Below, one piece after another: positions 6,729-12,783 of a DNA stretch of 12,783 nt. Positions within the stretch are counted from its first letter, which is position 1. The number at the start of each line of letters is the position of its first letter. The stretch is from Citricoccus sp. WCRC_4 (GTDB taxonomy: Bacteria > Actinomycetota > Actinomycetes > Actinomycetales > Micrococcaceae). Both the position numbers and the translations under genes were made by a program. A model generated the notes under the pieces. It worked only from the letters and a program-made list of their open reading frames with translations. It did no database searches and had not been told where the DNA came from. The DNA lies in the NCBI GenBank assembly GCA_026645375.1, contig JAPFFX010000147.1, forward strand, positions 1-12,783, read 5' to 3'.

Positions 6729-8248
6729 CCACACCGCCCGCCGGCCCGCCGCCCGCCCGGGGCCACGGCACCGGTGCAGCCCTGCCCCCCGGTGGTGCAC
6801 GGATCCTCACGGTGCTGCTCGTGCCGCTGTTCATGTCCCTGATGAGCGTGAGCATCGTCAACGTCGCCCTGCCGGCGATCGAGCAGGACCTGGGCGCGAG
6901 CGCCGCCGACCTGCAGTGGGTGCTGGCCGGATACTCGCTGGCCTTCGGGGTGTCCATGGTCCCCGCCGGCCGGGCGGGCGACCTCTGGGGGCGCAAGCCG
7001 CTCTTCATCGCCGGGATCCTCGTCTTCGTCACCGGGTCCCTGGCCGCGGGCCTGGCCGGCGATCCGCTGGTGCTGAACCTCGCCCGGGTCCTGATGGGCC
7101 TGGGATCGGGGCTGCTCAACCCCCAGATCATCGGGATCATCCAGAACGTCTTCCACGGCCGCGCGCGGGGGCGGGCCTACGGGATGCTCGGCACCATCGT
7201 GGGGCTCGGCGTGAGCATCGGTCCCACGCTGGGCGGGCTCTTCATCGACGTTCTCGGCCCGGAGTGGGGCTGGCGCTCCACCTTCCTGGTCAACGTGCCC
7301 ATCGGCCTGCTCGCGGCCGCCCTGGCCGCGTACTGGCTGCGGCCGCCGGTGCGGCCGCAGGCGGCGGAGGCGGACCGTTCCCTCGCCGCCCTCGATCCGG
7401 TGGGCGCACTGCTGCTGGCCGCGGCCGTCGTCGGGATCATGGTGCCGTTCATCCTGCCGGGCACCTGGTACCTGCTGGCCGCCTCGGTCGCCTTCGCCGG
7501 TCTCTGGTGGTGGTGGGAGGCACGGATGAGGTCCCGTCAGGCGGCCACCGGTCGCGCCCCCATGGTGGACCCCTCGCTGTTCCGCATCCCCTCGTTCACG
7601 ATCGGCACGGTGGCCACGGCGGCCTTCCTGGCCGCGACCCCCGGGCTCTGGGCCGTCCAGGCCATCGTCACCCAGCAGGGCCTGGGCCTGCCGGCCCTGG
7701 CCGCGGGCCTGACCAGCCTGCCGGCGTCCCTGCTGATCATGGCCCTGTCCCCCGCCATCGGGGGGTTCGTCCACCGCTTCGGCCCGGTGTTCGTGGTGAC
7801 CGGTGCGCTCCTGTCCCTGGTGGCCATGCTCCTGGGCGGCACGGCCTTCCAGCGCATCGCGGCCGGTGAGTGGCCGTACTGGACGCTGGCCGCCGCCCTG
7901 GCCCTGCTGGGCCCCGCCCAGGCGCTGGTGATGACCAGCACCCAGGTGCTGACCATGCACGACGTCCCGCTGCGCGCGGCCGGTGCGGCCGGCGGGGTCT
8001 CCCAGACCGCCCAGCGCGTGATGACGGCCATCGGCCTGGCCGCCGTGACGGCGGCCTTCTACGCCGCGCTCGGCGTCCGGGGCAACGGGGCGCAACCGGA
8101 CCAACTGGCCTACGGGGAGGCCGCCGTGGCCGCCGTGGTGGTGGTGGCCGGGTTCCTGTCCGTCACGCTGCTCGCGGGCATCGTCGACCTGCTCCGGCGC
8201 CGGCGCAACGGGACCCTGTCCCTGCAGGACGACTCCCCCGCCGGCTGA
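6725..8248 (+). CDS. MFS multidrug exporter, DHA2 (EmrB/QacA) 14-helix type
   Basis: A 507-residue protein fitting the 14-helix drug:H+ antiporter-2 family, which exports lipophilic or cationic compounds using the proton gradient. Signatures: SIVNVALPAI in TM1 (43-52), QWVLAGYSLAFG (64-75), motif A GRAGDLWGRKPL (82-93), ARVLMGLGSGL with conserved Arg121 in TM4, motif C-type GLGVSIGPTLGG in TM5 (160-171), and WRSTFLVNVPIG (183-194). A cytoplasmic or loop segment around 265-290 contains an unusual run of four tryptophans (261-264). The GTG start overlaps the previous stop (GTGA) behind AGGAG, so expression is coupled to the first MFS gene. The stop lies 5 bp from the converging ABC permease stop, within a shared hairpin. 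The substrate is unknown; some DHA2 proteins carry other cargo than drugs. Confidence 0.94.
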   Translation: MTTPPAGPPPARGHGTGAALPPGGARILTVLLVPLFMSLMSVSIVNVALPAIEQDLGASAADLQWVLAGYSLAFGVSMVPAGRAGDLWGRKPLFIAGILVFVTGSLAAGLAGDPLVLNLARVLMGLGSGLLNPQIIGIIQNVFHGRARGRAYGMLGTIVGLGVSIGPTLGGLFIDVLGPEWGWRSTFLVNVPIGLLAAALAAYWLRPPVRPQAAEADRSLAALDPVGALLLAAAVVGIMVPFILPGTWYLLAASVAFAGLWWWWEARMRSRQAATGRAPMVDPSLFRIPSFTIGTVATAAFLAATPGLWAVQAIVTQQGLGLPALAAGLTSLPASLLIMALSPAIGGFVHRFGPVFVVTGALLSLVAMLLGGTAFQRIAAGEWPYWTLAAALALLGPAQALVMTSTQVLTMHDVPLRAAGAAGGVSQTAQRVMTAIGLAAVTAAFYAALGVRGNGAQPDQLAYGEAAVAAVVVVAGFLSVTLLAGIVDLLRRRRNGTLSLQDDSPAG

Positions 8249-8282
8249 CCGGCTCAGCGCAGGAACAGCGCCCTGAGCCGGT
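8248..8282. terminator. Bidirectional hairpin terminator between converging transporter operons
   Basis: ACCGGCTCAG (8248-8257) and CTGAGCCGGT (8273-8282) form a perfect 10-bp stem. Inside it CGC and GCG pair again around the loop AGGAACA. It starts at the last base of the MFS stop and extends over the last nine codons of the ABC-2 permease, so it could stop transcripts from both strands. There is no flanking T-run. Confidence 0.7.
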
Positions 8283-10101
8283 GCGAGGTGAACAACAGCC
8301 CGAGGACGATCATCACCACGAAGTACAGCACGTGCACGGCCGTGAACGGGGTGATGACCCCCACGCTGAGCTGGCGCATCAGCTCCACCCCGTGCCACAG
8401 GGGAAGGGCCTGGATCAGCCACTGGACCGCCTCCGGGTAGACGGTCAGCGGGAAGAACGTGGCCGAGAACAGGAACATCGGCATCAGCACCACCATGATC
8501 CAGTCCATCTGCTGGAAGGTCGTCAGGTAGCTGGTCACGGCCATGCCGACGGCCGCGAACGCGAAGGCGATCAGCACGGCGGCCGGGATGAGCAGCACGG
8601 CCCACCAGCTGGCCACCAGCCCCAGGCCGGCCATCACCACCAGGAACGCCACCGAGTACAGCCCGCCCCGGATCAGGGCCATGGTGATCTCCCCCAGCGC
8701 CACGTCCACCGGGCCGAGTGAGGTGTTGAGCATGGTCTGGTAGAGCTTGGACATCCGCATGCGGAAGAACACGTTCCAGGTGGAGTCGTAGATCGCCCCG
8801 TTCATGGCCGAGACGGCCAGCAGCGCCGGGGCGATGTACTGCCCGTAGCCGACCGGTCCGCCCGGCCCCTCGACCTGCCCGACCAGCCCGCCCAGCCCCA
8901 GGCCCAGGCTGAGCAGGTACAGCACCGGCTCGAAGAACCCCGAGGCGAAGATCGCCCAGTTGGAGGTCCTCAGCGCCCGGAATCCGCGCTCCAGCACGGC
9001 CCGGACGTTGCCGCCGTACATCCCGGCACCGGGTCCGGTGCGCACCCGGATCGGGGGCATCACCGGGACGGTCCGGCCCGCGTCCGTGTCCTCCGCCGGG
9101 ACGGTGCGGTCAGCGGTCCGGGACCGTAGCCACCCGGCACGCAGGTGGGCCGTCCCGCGCCGGCCGGCGGGGACGGCGTCGGGATCCTCCCGGCCCGGCA
9201 CCCATCCCAGCCGACGGGTGTAGATCCTGCGCACGAGCGCCCATCCGGTGACCGCGAGCACGAGCAGGTAGGCCACGTGCACCACGGTCAGCCAGGCGGG
9301 TTCGTCCATGCCGTACGAGGCCACCCGGCCCAGCTGGGCGGCGTGCCACTGCGGGGAGAGCCAGCCGATCCACTGCAGCACCGGTGGCAGCGTGGCCAAG
9401 GGGTAGAACGTCCCGGAGAACAGGAACAGCGGCATGATCAGGAACCGCTGCAGCAGGGCGTACTGGCCCGCGTCCCGCTTCAGGGAGGCGGAGAAGGCCA
9501 TGATGGGCAGGCCGATGGCCAGGCCGCCGAGCGTTGCGGTGACCACCTGGACCCAGCCCCAGGGACTGCTCACCACCCCGAAGGCGAGCATGACCAGCAG
9601 GAACAGCGCCGACTGGACCAGGAAGCGCAACACCACGGCGGTGACGTGACCGGCGGCGATCTGCCAGGGCTGCAGCGGCGAGGCCTGCGGGGCGTAGTAG
9701 AGCCGGTGCCACCTGAAGCCGTCCATGACCGGGTAGGTGAACTCGACCGCCGCGGCCATCAGGGTGCCCGCGGCCAGCAGGGCCGGGGCGATGAACGCCG
9801 CATAGCTGACACCGTCCAGGACCTGATCGCCGCCGTCGATCAGCGAGGCCAGGCCCAAGCCCATGGCGAGCAGGTAGACCAGCGGCTCGCCGAGGGCCTC
9901 GAACACGATCACCGCACCGTACGTGCGCATGGTCCGCAGGTAGTGCTCGGCGTAGTACCAGGGCCCGGCCCGGCGCGCCCGTGCGGCGGACTCCGCCGGC
10001 GTCAGGGGCAGGGTCCCGCTGCGGTGGATCCGTTCCGCGAGGACGGCCTCGGGGTCCTTGGTCCACCCGGACTCCCGGACCGGCACGGGCGGCTCAGTCA
10101 A
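8254..10101 (-). CDS. Fused double ABC-2 type permease (two NodJ/DrrB-like domains in one protein)
   Basis: A 615-residue membrane protein with two homologous ABC-2 permease units in one chain. Matching landmarks are EPLVYLLAMGLGL (72-84) and EPVLYLLSLGLGL (391-403), IAPALLA (104-110 and 423-429), MPLFLFSGTFYPL (223-235) and MPMFLFSATFFPL (540-552). A hydrophilic linker (about 300-375) joins them. Single ABC-2 permeases are about 250-290 residues, and relatives usually occur as two genes. With the adjacent NodI/DrrA-like ATPase this makes a complete exporter core in two polypeptides; substrate unknown. The start is TTG at 10101, supported by GGAG 5 nt upstream and an 8-nt overlap with the ATPase gene; a GTG five codons later is the alternative. 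ATG codons inside the linker (9060 and 9021) lack ribosome binding sites, which supports a true fusion. Confidence 0.92.
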   Translation of the reverse strand: MTEPPVPVRESGWTKDPEAVLAERIHRSGTLPLTPAESAARARRAGPWYYAEHYLRTMRTYGAVIVFEALGEPLVYLLAMGLGLASLIDGGDQVLDGVSYAAFIAPALLAAGTLMAAAVEFTYPVMDGFRWHRLYYAPQASPLQPWQIAAGHVTAVVLRFLVQSALFLLVMLAFGVVSSPWGWVQVVTATLGGLAIGLPIMAFSASLKRDAGQYALLQRFLIMPLFLFSGTFYPLATLPPVLQWIGWLSPQWHAAQLGRVASYGMDEPAWLTVVHVAYLLVLAVTGWALVRRIYTRRLGWVPGREDPDAVPAGRRGTAHLRAGWLRSRTADRTVPAEDTDAGRTVPVMPPIRVRTGPGAGMYGGNVRAVLERGFRALRTSNWAIFASGFFEPVLYLLSLGLGLGGLVGQVEGPGGPVGYGQYIAPALLAVSAMNGAIYDSTWNVFFRMRMSKLYQTMLNTSLGPVDVALGEITMALIRGGLYSVAFLVVMAGLGLVASWWAVLLIPAAVLIAFAFAAVGMAVTSYLTTFQQMDWIMVVLMPMFLFSATFFPLTVYPEAVQWLIQALPLWHGVELMRQLSVGVITPFTAVHVLYFVVMIVLGLLFTSHRLRALFLR

Positions 10102-11122
10102 CGAGGCTCCGCCCCGTCAGGGTCAGGAACACGTCCTCCAGCGAGGACCGGCGCACCAGGGAGGTGACCGGCTCCAGGCCCAGGCCGGTCACCGCCTCCA
10201 GCGCCGTCTCGCCGTCGTGGGCGTAGACCAGCACCCGGTCCGGAAGGGACTCGATCCGGTCCGCCAGCGGGGCACCCGCCGCGGTGAGGCGGCCGGGCAG
10301 TTCGCGCTCCAGCCGGGCGGCGACGGCGGCGTTGCGGTCCGTGCCGAACCGCACCTCGAGCACCTCCCGGCTGGAGTGCCGGCGGATGAGCTGGGCCGGG
10401 GACCCCTCGGCCATGATCCGCCCCCGGTCCACCACGATCAGCCGGTCGCACAGCTGCTCGGCCTCGTCCATGTAGTGGGTGGTGAGCACCAGGGTGGTGC
10501 CCTGTTCCTTGAGCCGGAACAACCGGTCCCAGAGGATGTGCCGTGCCTGCGGGTCCAGTCCGGTGGTGGGCTCGTCCAGCAGCAGGATCCGCGGCTCGTT
10601 GACCAGGCCGCGGGCGATCACCAGGCGACGCTTCATGCCACCGGAGAGGTCATCGACCTTCGTGTCGGCCCGGTCCCTGAGCTGGGCGAACTCCAGCAGC
10701 TCCCTGGCCTTGGGCCGCAGGTAGGAATAGGGCAGGCCGAAGTACCGGCCGTAGACGATCAGGTTGTCCCGGACCGTGAGCTCCTCGTCCAGGTTGTCCT
10801 GCTGCGGTACCACGCCCAGGTGCGCCCGTACCTCCGGGCCCCTGCGCTCCGGGTCCAGGCCCATGATGGACAGGGCCCCGGCCGTGCGCTGGGAGACGCC
10901 GCCGATCATCCGCATGACCGTGGACTTGCCCGCCCCGTTGGGGCCGAGGAGTCCGAAGGACTCCCCCGGGCTCACCGCGAAGTCGATGCCGTCCACGGCG
11001 GTGAAGTCCCCGTACCGCTTGACCAGCCCCCGGGCCTCGATCACGGCGGCATGGGTCCCCGCGGGCACGCCGGTCACCGCCACCGACCCCGCGTGATGGG
11101 CATCACGGGACGCACGTCTCAC
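10094..11122 (-). CDS. NodI/DrrA-type ABC exporter ATP-binding protein
   Basis: A 342-residue ATPase that pairs with the fused permease downstream. Motifs: Walker A GPNGAGKST (60-68), Q-loop VPQQD (105-109), signature LSGGM followed by KRRL (159-167), Walker B ILLLDEP with catalytic Glu184, D-loop TGLD and H-loop His216 in TTHYMDEAE. The LSGGMKRRL and DEPTTGLDPQARH wording is typical of the NodI/DrrA group that exports lipo-oligosaccharides or antibiotics. Residues 250-342 form the usual C-terminal extension ending in SSLEDVFLTLTGR. A 25-residue N-terminal lead precedes the domain. The GTG at 11122 has no Shine-Dalgarno but lies 7 nt after TAGGAT, pointing to a leaderless mRNA. An internal GTG nearer the domain (for example codon 27) is possible but less supported. 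It heads the two-gene operon. Confidence 0.94.
   Translation of the reverse strand: MRRASRDAHHAGSVAVTGVPAGTHAAVIEARGLVKRYGDFTAVDGIDFAVSPGESFGLLGPNGAGKSTVMRMIGGVSQRTAGALSIMGLDPERRGPEVRAHLGVVPQQDNLDEELTVRDNLIVYGRYFGLPYSYLRPKARELLEFAQLRDRADTKVDDLSGGMKRRLVIARGLVNEPRILLLDEPTTGLDPQARHILWDRLFRLKEQGTTLVLTTHYMDEAEQLCDRLIVVDRGRIMAEGSPAQLIRRHSSREVLEVRFGTDRNAAVAARLERELPGRLTAAGAPLADRIESLPDRVLVYAHDGETALEAVTGLGLEPVTSLVRRSSLEDVFLTLTGRSLVD
10107..10110 (-). promoter_or_regulatory. Ribosome binding site supporting the TTG start of the fused permease
   Basis: GGAG on the minus strand, 5 nt before the TTG at 10101 and within the last codons of the ATPase gene. It is the main reason to accept the rare TTG start. 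Confidence 0.6.
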
Positions 11123-11129
11123 CCGCGCG

Positions 11130-11135
11130 ATCCTA
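11130..11135 (-). promoter_or_regulatory. Probable -10 box for leaderless transcription of the ABC-2 exporter operon
   Basis: The minus strand reads TAGGAT (TAnnnT pattern) with a 7-nt spacer to the GTG at 11122. A weak -35-like CTGCCG lies further upstream. Confidence 0.55.
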
Positions 11136-11199
11136 GTCCAGCGGGTGGTCGGTCGGCAGCGCCCGGGGTGCCGGGCGGCGTCCTGACGCGCCGCGGTCC

Positions 11200-11294
11200 G
11201 GCCTCACGCCTTCATGACACGACGGTGACGAGGGCCTCACGCACGCGAGACCAGGATCATATACGATCTGTGGGTCGGCGTGACGGGCCTCACG
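11200..11294. repeat. Three copies of GGCCTCACG in the regulatory region
   Basis: Direct repeats of the 9-mer start at 11200, 11233 and 11286 in the 234-bp gap between the divergent ABC ATPase and MHS carrier genes. The spacings are 33 and 53 bp. The third copy is half of an inverted repeat, CGTGA-N6-TCACG (11279-11294). They could be binding sites for a regulator; no function is shown by the sequence. Confidence 0.5.
11255..11268. promoter_or_regulatory. Near-palindromic AT-rich site with overlapping -10-like boxes
   Basis: GATCATATACGATC is a 14-bp palindrome broken only by one pair of positions. It is the most AT-rich spot in the intergenic region. It contains TACGAT (11262-11267) reading toward the MHS gene and TATGAT (11256-11261) reading toward the ABC genes. 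It may be an operator, a promoter core, or both. Confidence 0.45.
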
Positions 11295-11356
11295 GCCCCC
11301 GCTACCGGTCCACGAGGCCGGCCACCTGAACATATCCAGCACTGAGGTATCCAGAC

Positions 11357-12736
11357 GTGACAGCTTCCAGCACCATGACCAGGCCCCGGGCCAATCAGCG
11401 GCGGGTGGCCGCGGCCACCCTGGTCGGCACCACTGTCGAGTGGTACGACTTCTTCATCTACGCCACGATCGCCGCACTGGTGTTCGGTGACCTGTTCTTC
11501 GCCCCGGCAGGCGCGGGCTTCAGCCAGATCATCACCTTCGCCTCGGTCGGCATCTCCTTCCTCTTCCGCCCCCTCGGGGCGTTCCTGGCCGGCCACTACG
11601 GGGACAAGCTCGGCCGGAAGGTCATCCTCGTGGTCACCCTGGTCATGATGGGCGGGGCCACCACGCTCATCGGCCTGCTGCCCACCTTCGAGGCGATCGG
11701 GATCGCCGCACCGCTGTTGCTCCTGTTGCTGCGCGTCCTGCAGGGCATCTCCGCCGGCGGCGAATGGGGCGGTGCGGTCCTGATGGCCGTGGAGCACGCC
11801 CCCGCGGAGCGCCGCGGCCTGGCCGGAGCCGTCCCGCAGCTCGGCGTCCCCCTGGGCCTGCTCCTGGCCACCGGCGTGACGGCGCTGATGACCGGTGTCA
11901 TCTCCCCCGGTGCCGCCTTCGTGGAGTGGGGCTGGCGCTGGCCGTTCATCGCCTCGATCGTCCTCATCGCCGTCGGCTACCTGGTGCGGGTCGCCGTGGA
12001 CGAGTCCCCCGTGTTCCAGGAGATCGCCGAGGCCAAGCAGCGCGAGTCCGTGCCCGTGGTCGAGCTGTTCCGCAAGTACTGGCACCTGGTGGCCCTCGCG
12101 GCCCTGGTCTTCGTCGGGAACAACGCCGTCGGTTACATGTCGACGGGCGGGTTCATCCCGTCCTATGCGACGGGTGAGGCCGTCGGCCTGGACTCCACCG
12201 ACGTGCTGGTGGCGATGACGTTCGCCGCCGCCGTGTGGTTCTGCTCGACGCTGGCAGCCGGCCTGCTCTCGGACCGGATCGGCCGGAAGCTCACGTACCA
12301 GATCGGTTACGTGTGGCTGGCCCTGTGCGTCTTCCCGCTGTTCTGGCTGATCAACACCGGGCAGCTGGGCATGCTGTACCTGGCCCTGTTCCTGGTCTGC
12401 ATCGGCACCGGCCTGACCTACGGACCCCAGGCGGCGCTGTACTCCGAGCTGTTCCCGGCCTCGGTGCGCTTCTCCGGGGTGTCCATCTCCTATGCGATCG
12501 GCGCGATCCTCGGTGGCGCCTTCGCCCCGATGATCGCCCAGGCCCTCCTGGAACGGACGGGCAGCTCCACGGCGATCTCCGTCTACCTCCTGGTCGCAGT
12601 CCTCGTGGCACTGGTGGCCGTGAGCCTGGTACGCGACCGCAGGGGCATCAACCTGTCCATCCACCACCAGGCCGAGCAGGAGACCGGCGCCACGGTCTTC
12701 AGCCGGGCACCCGAGCGGGAGCGAGTCTCCGTCTGA
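11357..12736 (+). CDS. Metabolite:H+ symporter (MHS family) of the major facilitator superfamily
   Basis: A 459-residue, 12-helix uptake carrier. MHS hallmarks are GTTVEWYDFFIY at the start of TM1 (24-35), motif A GHYGDKLGRK (79-88) with its second-half copy GLLSDRIGRK (302-311), and LQGISAGGEWGGA in TM4 (128-140). The family brings in compounds such as shikimate, dicarboxylates, citrate, proline or betaine with protons; the sequence alone does not pick one. The C-terminal 30 residues are hydrophilic. I chose the GTG at 11357 because TGAGG stands 9 nt upstream; an in-frame ATG at 11375 would remove six residues and keep the whole domain. The gene is divergent from the ABC-2 exporter, with a repeat-rich regulatory region between. 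No linked catabolic gene is visible before the window ends, 47 bases after the stop. Confidence 0.93.
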   Translation: MTASSTMTRPRANQRRVAAATLVGTTVEWYDFFIYATIAALVFGDLFFAPAGAGFSQIITFASVGISFLFRPLGAFLAGHYGDKLGRKVILVVTLVMMGGATTLIGLLPTFEAIGIAAPLLLLLLRVLQGISAGGEWGGAVLMAVEHAPAERRGLAGAVPQLGVPLGLLLATGVTALMTGVISPGAAFVEWGWRWPFIASIVLIAVGYLVRVAVDESPVFQEIAEAKQRESVPVVELFRKYWHLVALAALVFVGNNAVGYMSTGGFIPSYATGEAVGLDSTDVLVAMTFAAAVWFCSTLAAGLLSDRIGRKLTYQIGYVWLALCVFPLFWLINTGQLGMLYLALFLVCIGTGLTYGPQAALYSELFPASVRFSGVSISYAIGAILGGAFAPMIAQALLERTGSSTAISVYLLVAVLVALVAVSLVRDRRGINLSIHHQAEQETGATVFSRAPERERVSV

Positions 12737-12738
12737 GT

Positions 12739-12767
12739 CCGGCCCCCTCCAACACGCCGAAGGCCGG
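12739..12767 (+). terminator. Possible hairpin after the MHS gene
   Basis: CCGGCC (12739-12744) and GGCCGG (12762-12767) can pair with a 17-base loop just after the stop. An alternative small stem, GAAGG with CCTTC, overlaps it. The window ends 16 bases later, so a better hairpin may lie partly outside. Confidence 0.3.
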
Positions 12768-12783
12768 CCCTTCCCGTCAGGGG

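Noticed and set aside
8244..8258. Short stem GCTGA/TCAGC at the MFS stop as a separate terminator
   Set aside because: It competes with the much stronger 10-bp stem at 8248-8282 that uses the same bases.
6401..8605. Long minus-strand open frame (over 700 codons) opposite the MFS genes
   Set aside because: Low-complexity Gly/Gln/His/Arg composition, no domain, and it crosses the end of the ABC-2 permease in another frame. It is a shadow of the two MFS genes.
11123..11356. A small gene or RNA in the 234-bp gap before the MHS carrier
   Set aside because: No open frame with a start, ribosome site and plausible composition, and no tRNA-like or long stable fold. The region is better explained by promoters and repeats.
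1..12783. Mobile element, prophage, CRISPR array or attachment site
   Set aside because: No transposase, integrase or phage gene, no regularly spaced repeats, and even codon usage across all the genes.

Overview
The window reads as chromosomal DNA of a high-GC Gram-positive bacterium (Actinomycetota), most likely in or near the Micrococcaceae/Micrococcales. The grounds are the very GC-rich sequence, third codon positions almost always G or C, frequent GTG starts plus one TTG, an actinobacterial-type TrpRS with an HLGN signature, and several genes whose -10 box sits exactly 7 nt before the start codon, as expected for leaderless mRNAs. The taxonomic call is inference. No rRNA, tRNA, CRISPR, insertion sequence, integrase or phage gene is visible, and no stretch longer than 300 bases lacks a gene.

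Layout. At the left edge (minus strand) lies the N-terminus of a Gln/Pro/Tyr-rich protein that runs out of the window. Next is a two-gene MacB/LolD-type ABC transporter (ATPase 1546-2460, permease 266-1549, 4-nt overlap), closed by a hairpin at 238-254. A strong hairpin at 2522-2549 separates it from a minus-strand xthA-trpS operon (exonuclease III-like nuclease, then tryptophanyl-tRNA synthetase). Upstream lies a small two-helix membrane protein of unknown function (4661-5272). An 88-bp divergent promoter region (5273-5360) separates it from two plus-strand, translationally coupled major facilitator (MFS) genes: a 12-helix type (5361-6728) and a 14-helix DHA2/EmrB-QacA type (6725-8248). These converge on a minus-strand NodI/DrrA-type ABC exporter made of an ATPase (10094-11122) and a single 615-residue polypeptide that fuses two ABC-2 permease domains (8254-10101). 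A hairpin with a 10-bp stem, overlapping both converging gene ends, probably stops transcription from both sides. Finally, a 234-bp regulatory region with several repeats separates the ATPase gene from a divergent plus-strand metabolite:H+ symporter (MHS family, 11357-12736).

How the genes work together. Two housekeeping genes (trpS, xthA) sit among four membrane transport systems: a MacB-like ABC pair, a two-gene MFS exporter operon, a NodIJ/Drr-like ABC-2 exporter and an MHS uptake carrier. Nothing in the sequence fixes their substrates, and no linked biosynthetic gene or transcriptional regulator lies inside the window. I see no clear undescribed system. The items most worth checking are the fused double ABC-2 permease, the set of four leaderless promoters, the repeats in the 11.12-11.36 kb regulatory region, and the C-rich, G-poor junction between the two MFS genes.
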